DNA of 64,000 nt, from NCBI GenBank assembly GCA_963831645.1, contig CAWHQZ010000019.1:93383-157382 (forward strand). Reading direction: 5' to 3'. The DNA comes from CAWHQZ01 sp963831645. Its GTDB lineage: Bacteria > Pseudomonadota > Alphaproteobacteria > Rhizobiales > Aestuariivirgaceae. A program made the translations under genes and the position numbers. Positions 60,248-64,000 of this stretch are shown here, piece after piece. Under the pieces are notes generated by a model, which searched no databases, was not told the origin of the DNA, and saw only the letters and a list, made by a program, of their open reading frames with translations. Position 1 is the stretch's first letter. Each line of letters starts with the position of its first letter.

Positions 60248-60538
60248 CTACTCGCGCGACGGCGGATTCCAGTCGTCTCCTGAAGACGGCGCCTGGGGTT
60301 CCATGTCTCCCTCGCTGGGGGTTCGCGGGGCCACGGGGCTCGATTTTGGCGCCTGTGGCGCGCGCGGCGCCGCCCGCCGGCGGCTCGTGCGCTTCGCCGT
60401 CGCCGCCTTGCGCGCCGGCTTCGCTCCTCGCTTCGCGACGGCCTTCTTCGCCGCCTTCTTGCCGGGCTTCGCCTTGACGGCTTTCTTTCCGCGCGACGAT
60501 TTCTTCGCGGCGGTCTTACGCTTCATGGCTTTTGCCAT
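60248..60538 (-). CDS. Histone H1-like, Lys/Ala/Pro-rich basic protein
   Basis: The 96-residue protein MAKAMKRKTAAKKSSRGKKAVKAKPGKKAAKKAVAKRGAKPARKAA is built of KA-rich repeats, then RTSRRRAAPRAPQAPKSSP and an acidic tail ending SGDDWNPPSRE. It resembles the bacterial histone H1-like proteins thought to bind DNA. It is low complexity, so the assignment rests on composition. Confidence 0.75.
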   Translation of the reverse strand: MAKAMKRKTAAKKSSRGKKAVKAKPGKKAAKKAVAKRGAKPARKAATAKRTSRRRAAPRAPQAPKSSPVAPRTPSEGDMEPQAPSSGDDWNPPSRE

Positions 60539-60675
60539 GTTGGTCTCCTCGCTTGAGCGTTGGTCCTGGAATCAGGATCCGTCTTCTTGTAGCCGACAAG
60601 ATTTCATCGCGCTACACCACATTGCGCAAAAGTGCGCGCTCAATCGTCCTATCGGTTTTGGTGGACGCTCGAAAC

Positions 60676-61185
60676 TTAGCCGAGCGCAACGATTTGCGGG
60701 TCGTGTCCGCAGGCGCGGATGAACTTCAGGAGGTCCGCGGAGGCGATCGTGGTCGTCGCGGTGTTCTCCATGGGATGGTAGCTCAGCTGCTCGTGCGCCA
60801 TCATTGCCTCCTGGAGGACCACATTCACCCGGCGGGCGTGATCGTTGAAGAGGGCGAACGGCGTGACGGCGCCGGGCTCGACTCCCAGGACCTCGAGCAG
60901 CAGGTCGGGCCGGCCGAAGGACAGGCGGGCGGAGCCGATCCTTTCAGGCAGGCGCTTGAGGTCGATCCGGGCATCCTCCAGGCACACGATGAGCCACAGC
61001 TCTCCTTTGGCGTCCTTCAGAAAGAGATTCTTGCAATGGCCTCCCGGAATTTCGCCGCGCAGGGAACGAGCCTCCTCTACGGTGAACACCGGCGAGTGAT
61101 CCCTGGTGGTCGTGGCGATGCCGAGCGAGGCAAGCCTTGCGAAGAGATCCTGGCGGGAATGGCTGCCGGGAGGTCCGCTGTTCAT
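60676..61185 (-). CDS. Prolyl-tRNA deacylase (YbaK/ProX family)
   Basis: The 169-residue protein has the YbaK fold pattern: LGIATTTRDHSPVFTVEEARSLRGEIPGGHCKNLFLKDAKGELWLIVCLEDARIDLKRLPERIGSARLSFGRPDLLLEVLGVEPGAVTPFAL. The Lys in CKNLFLKD is the conserved functional residue. It would hydrolyse Ala-tRNA(Pro) or related mischarged tRNAs. ATG 61185 (MNSGPPGSHSRQDLF) is used; it overlaps the DoxX stop by ATGA. Confidence 0.92.
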   Translation of the reverse strand: MNSGPPGSHSRQDLFARLASLGIATTTRDHSPVFTVEEARSLRGEIPGGHCKNLFLKDAKGELWLIVCLEDARIDLKRLPERIGSARLSFGRPDLLLEVLGVEPGAVTPFALFNDHARRVNVVLQEAMMAHEQLSYHPMENTATTTIASADLLKFIRACGHDPQIVALG

Positions 61186-61589
61186 GCCGGGTTCCTTCTT
61201 CGAAAGGGCCAGCCGGTCACTCCGGAGCAGTAGAGCGCCCACCACACGATGACGGGCTGAAGCGCGAGGCGCGGCGCGTGGTACCACCAGCTGGTTGGCA
61301 CGCCGGCTACGGGAATCGCCAGGAGCGCGTGGTTGATGTTGGCCGGGAAAACACAGACAGCATAGGCTGCGAGCGCGATGCCGGCGGTCCGGCGCAAGTG
61401 CCGAGTCATGAGCCCCAGGGCGCCGGCGATTTCGCAGATGCCTGTTGCAATCACCGTTGCCTTTGGCCACGGCGCCATTTCGGGCACGATCGGCAGAAAT
61501 CGCTGGGGGGCCGCGATGTGCAGCACACCTGCGACGAAATAGACGGCGGCCATGACGATGCGCATGACATCACGATGAGAGATCGCCAT
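61182..61589 (-). CDS. DoxX family membrane protein
   Basis: The 135-residue protein has four membrane segments and the DoxX pattern VMRIVMAAVYFVAGVLHIAAPQRFLPIVPEM, TVIATGICEIAGALGLMTRHLRRTAGIALAAYAVCVFPANINHAL. DoxX-like proteins are often quinone-linked; this one has no assigned substrate. Overlaps the prolyl-tRNA deacylase gene. Confidence 0.88.
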   Translation of the reverse strand: MAISHRDVMRIVMAAVYFVAGVLHIAAPQRFLPIVPEMAPWPKATVIATGICEIAGALGLMTRHLRRTAGIALAAYAVCVFPANINHALLAIPVAGVPTSWWYHAPRLALQPVIVWWALYCSGVTGWPFRRRNPA

Positions 61590-61681
61590 TGCCGCTTCAG
61601 TCGTGCAGAAGGTATTCCGGGAACCGCCCGCTATTGCATTTCAGGCGCCCTTGGGCAATACGTTCGAAATGCGCCAGGAGC

Positions 61682-61756
61682 GCGGGCGTAGCTCAGGGGT
61701 AGAGCACAACCTTGCCAAGGTTGGGGTCGTGGGTTCGAATCCCATCGCCCGCTCCA
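61682..61756 (+). tRNA. tRNA-Gly (anticodon GCC)
   Basis: The acceptor stem GCGGGCG (61682-61688) pairs with CGCCCGC (61746-61752), followed by discriminator T and encoded CCA to 61756. The D-arm starts TAGCTCAGGGGTAGAGC, the anticodon GCC is at 61714-61716 and the T-loop is GGTTCGAATCC. It is complete and borders the accessory region to its right. Confidence 0.97.
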
Positions 61757-61894
61757 GTTTGTAGCCTAGTAACAAATACTTAGTTCGAAATTGTCGAAAT
61801 TGTCCTTCGGGCCCTATCCCATTTGCTAGTTTGGCAGCGCCTTGGCAGCATGATTGATTATTCTGTCGACTGCTGGCGCCCTGGCCGACCCCCA

Positions 61895-61974
61895 CGCCCT
61901 GCCGGAGAGGCTGACGCGCTTTGTCCGGGGTGCCTGCCCCTGCCTCGGCTAATTTTTCGATTTTGAAAAGTTTC
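61895..61974 (+). repeat. Imperfect direct repeat, copy A
   Basis: An 80-bp segment that begins CGCCCTGCCGG and ends TTTTGAAAAGTTTC. It is roughly three quarters identical by eye to copy B at 63742-63822. It lies between tRNA-Gly and the interrupted DUF6602 gene. Confidence 0.6.
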
Positions 61975-62036
61975 GGGTTCTAGCTAGCGCCGTCAGCTAA
62001 AGTTCTCCTCAAACTCGCGATCTTGGGGACCGCCGA

Positions 62037-62172
62037 ATGTTGAAGGCACACTTGGATGCTGTCGAGGATCAGATTCTTGCTACCTCTAGAATACCCGCCA
62101 ATGCCGGCCACGCGCTCCATCGCGGCACACCAAGAGAGACTTTTATTCGACAGTTTCTAGAGACGCATATTA
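62037..62172 (+). pseudogene. 5' fragment of a DUF6602-type gene, cut by an IS5 element
   Basis: From ATG 62037 (a TTGGGGA sequence lies upstream) the frame reads MLKAHLDAVEDQILATSR... to FLETHI at the IS edge, 45 codons plus one nucleotide. The RETFIRQFLETHI segment matches the position of the conserved RE..FR.FL...L stretch near the N-terminus of DUF6602 proteins. Joined to the 3' fragment after removal of the IS and one TA, it continues STRVSIGSGEIID without a break, for a 270-residue protein. Confidence 0.75.
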
Positions 62173-63014
62173 GGGCCTGTATTCAGTTGAGCAAGATGAT
62201 AGCGCAAGCCAGTTGAACTCCGGCGAGAAAGTTTCTGGCGAGTTTGTCGTAGCGTGTGGCAATGGCCCGAAAATGCTTGAGTTTATTGAAGAAGCGCTCG
62301 ATCAGATTGCGTTCGCAGTAGAGCGCGAAATCGCAGGCCCGCTTGGTCTTGCGGTTGGCCTTGGGCGGGATGACGGGAACAATTCCGCGCTCGGTCAGGG
62401 TGTCGATGAACGGATCGGCGTCGAACGCCTTGTCGCCGATCAGCGCCTCGGGATCGGCGGTTTCGATCAACGGCTCCGCACACGCCAGATCGTGGGTCTG
62501 GCCTGGCGTGAGCATCAGTTCAACCGGATTGCCGAGGGCATCGACCAGCGCGTGGATTTTGGTGGTCAAGCCACCGCGGGATCGACCGATCGCTTGCGGG
62601 CCGTTTTTTTTCGCGCCCCCGCGCTATGCTGATGAGCCCGGACAAACGGTGGCGTCGATCATCATGTACTCGTTGTCGTGATCGCTCGCCAACAGCTTGA
62701 AAACACGCTCGAAAACCTCGCTCTTCGCCCACCGGTTGAAGCGCTGGTAGACGATGTTCCAGTCGCCGAAGGGCTCGGGAAGATCGCGCCAGGGAACGCC
62801 AGCTCTAAATCGGTAGAAAACCGCATCAACGAACAGTCGATTGTCCTCTGCCGTTCCCCCGACATGGCCTTCGCGGCCCGGCAGAAAGTCCTTGATCCGC
62901 TCCCACTGGTCGTCGCGTAATGCATAACGGCGCATCGGTCGGCCCCTCCTCAGGCCGACCGCCCATGAATCACTCAATGCCTGATTTGGGAATCCCCCAA
63001 CTGAAGACAGGCCC
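62173..63014. mobile_element. IS5-family insertion sequence (IS427-like group), 842 bp
   Basis: Terminal inverted repeats GGGCCTGTATTCAGTTG (62173-62189) and its partner at 62998-63014 agree at 16 of 17 positions. A TA target duplication flanks it at 62171-62172 and 63015-63016. It carries one minus-strand transposase in two frames. The size, TA duplication and transposase are those of IS5-family elements common in Hyphomicrobiales. It interrupts a DUF6602 gene. Confidence 0.93.
62183..62935 (-). pseudogene. IS5-family DDE transposase, two frames with an extra inactivating base
   Basis: The first part (62624-62935) starts MRRYALRDDQWERIKDFLPGR and holds a DDE-type N-terminal domain to MMIDATV. 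Normally the protein would go on VRAHQHSAGARKK and then slip -1 at an A8 run (minus strand of 62605-62612) into NGPQAIGRSRGGLTTKIHALVDALGNPVEL with the remaining catalytic D and E (IGDKAFDAD, ERNLIERFFNKLKHFRAIATRYDKLA). Here one extra base in the run at 62644-62646 sends the frame to a TAG stop instead. The second part ends in the left inverted repeat. Confidence 0.85.
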
Positions 63015-63693
63015 TAGCACTCGGGTCTCCATCGGCTCGGGGGAGATCATCGACGTAACGTCAGCGCCTAGACAGGCTCGAAACCAGCACGACATTGTGA
63101 TTTTCAGGAACGACTATCCACGGATTCCTCTGGGTGGCCACATTCACGCTTTCCTGGCCGAGTCGGTGATCGCAACAATTGAGGTAAAGTCCATTCTAAC
63201 TGAGCATGAGTTGGAAGTAGCCATTCTGAGCGCAGGGCGCGCGAAAGCCCTACAGCGACATATTGGTGGAGCGGTAAGAGCGGGGTACGTGCCCCCGGGC
63301 ATACTGAGCTATGTTGTCGCATATGCTGGCCCGGCAAACATCAACACTGTCTATACTTGGCTGAAGAGAATTGAGGCTCGCCACGGGCTGAACCAAGCTA
63401 ACTTGCCTGCGACGGGTAGAGAGAGATTACAAAGAGTGAGCGAGTTTATTGAGGCCATATTCTGCCTCGGGCTTGGCACCATCACCTTTGATAATTCACC
63501 CGTGGGCCTAGTAACCGATGCCATGCGGGTGGATCATCCGACGTGCAAATACACCGTGCTGAGCCAAACGAACGGAAACGTGCTGTTCCTATTCATACTC
63601 ATAACTCAGGCGGTTTCGGGTACCAGTCTACAGATGCCACAGGTCACACGATACCTAGATGGGCATGAGTTCAACATTCGCTTCCACCCCTAG
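63015..63693 (+). pseudogene. 3' fragment of the DUF6602-type gene
   Basis: The frame carries VSIGSGEIIDVTSAPRQARNQHDIVIFRNDYPRIPLGG and FLAESVIATIEVKSILTEHELEVAILSAG. The D in QHDIVIF and E-V-K in IEVKS are the pattern of a PD-(D/E)xK-type nuclease fold, as in DUF6602. The C-terminal half is poorly conserved. An open frame extends left to 62920 through IS sequence and could give a chimeric product, but the natural N-terminus is at 62037. Function is unproven; a defence or mobile-element role is an inference. Confidence 0.75.
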
Positions 63694-63741
63694 CGCTAAT
63701 CTGCCGTACTGGAATGACAAGTCGCGCGGCGCAACGACACC

Positions 63742-63822
63742 CGCCCTACCGGAAGGGCTGCCGCGCTTTCGCCGGAGTGCCCGCCCCTACCGCGGCTAAA
63801 TTTTCCGTTTTCAAAATCTTTC
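63742..63822 (+). repeat. Imperfect direct repeat, copy B
   Basis: An 81-bp partner of copy A at 61895-61974, beginning CGCCCTACCGG and ending TTCAAAATCTTTC. The two copies flank the DUF6602 gene and its IS, 1.85 kb apart. Confidence 0.6.
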
Positions 63823-63999
63823 AGGACTGAAAAGTCTCTGTAGCCTAAGCTGTTCCTTCTTGACCTCGAGCCATTTGCGCCGACGCGCCGCGTTGCGCGG
63901 ATCGCTGCCCGGATCTTTCAGTAACCACCGCCGGCGCCGCTCTTCACTCCACCGATGCCCTTGGCCGCCCTTCAGAGTGGTATCCTTTCCCAGCGCCAT
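63811..63999 (-). CDS. Small basic hypothetical protein, possibly extending past the window
   Basis: The 62-codon frame from ATG 63999 reads MALGKDTTLKGGQGHRWSEERRRRWLLKDPGS... and is rich in Arg and Lys with a predicted helix. I do not recognise a family. The right window edge could hide a longer N-terminus. Codon use is not decisive and its 3' end touches repeat copy B, so it may not be a real gene. Confidence 0.35.
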   Translation of the reverse strand: MALGKDTTLKGGQGHRWSEERRRRWLLKDPGSDPRNAARRRKWLEVKKEQLRLQRLFSPERF

Positions 64000-64000
64000 G

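Noticed and set aside
61641..61895. Minus-strand open frame encoding AMGFEPTTPTLARLCSTPELRPR-like sequence
   Set aside because: It is antisense to tRNA-Gly. This sequence is a well-known spurious translation of tRNA complements.

Overview
The window is a GC-rich alphaproteobacterial chromosome segment, most likely from the order Hyphomicrobiales (Rhizobiales). The evidence is gene order: hemW-rdgB-rph / hrcA-grpE; hisB-DUF2628-hisH-hisA-hisF-hisE-coaA; hslVU; tim44-mltA-smr; secB-dnaQ-coaE-aroE-maf-ppsR | hemE-hemJ-rho; mnmE-mnmG-rsmG-parA-parB; holA-lptE-leuS; ftsK-lolA. Almost all of it is housekeeping DNA. The only clearly accessory stretch is the last 2.3 kb.

Layout. 1-7062: hemW, rdgB, a VOC protein and rph on the minus strand, then hrcA-grpE (plus), then a pabB-pabC fusion and alkB (minus). 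7136-10814: dnaK-dnaJ-DUF1330 behind a very good RpoH-type promoter. 10815-17057: DUF3750, dapB, gpmA, a GNAT acetyltransferase, nth, an EI24/CysZ-like membrane protein, a PfkB (adenosine) kinase and coaA. 17055-20578: the tightly overlapped minus-strand his operon. 20739-25528: hslVU facing xre-smr-mltA-tim44. 25894-30234: secB, then the minus-strand dnaQ-coaE-aroE-maf-ppsR. 30235-30627: the ppsR/hemE intergenic gap, which by synteny, AT-richness and degenerate DnaA boxes is the probable chromosomal replication origin. Genes on each side mostly point away from it. 30628-41420: hemE-hemJ, rho, mnmE-mnmG-rsmG-parA-parB with two near-perfect parS sites 7-9 kb from the origin. 41457-57112: holA, lptE, leuS, yggS, DUF1326, an L,D-transpeptidase, a response regulator, a cNMP-binding protein, lolA, ftsK, tesB, a UbiH-family hydroxylase, DUF971, a Trm112-like protein, a Lon-N protein and a thioredoxin-TPR protein. 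57171-60232: a molybdate cluster modA-modB-modC-modE with a candidate ModE operator. 60248-61756: histone H1-like protein, prolyl-tRNA deacylase, DoxX and tRNA-Gly(GCC). 61757-64000: accessory DNA, namely a DUF6602-type (EVK-motif, nuclease-like) gene split by an 842-bp IS5-family element, with imperfect direct repeats on both sides.

The strongest non-routine observations are the probable oriC and its parS cluster; the IS insertion that, when removed with one TA copy, restores the DUF6602 frame exactly; and four places where removing one base restores a conserved protein (rho C-terminus, modC twice, the transposase once). The last pattern could be real decay or homopolymer-type sequencing error. 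I did not find a convincing wholly new system. The interrupted DUF6602 gene beside tRNA-Gly is the nearest candidate. No CRISPR array, rRNA or prophage was seen.
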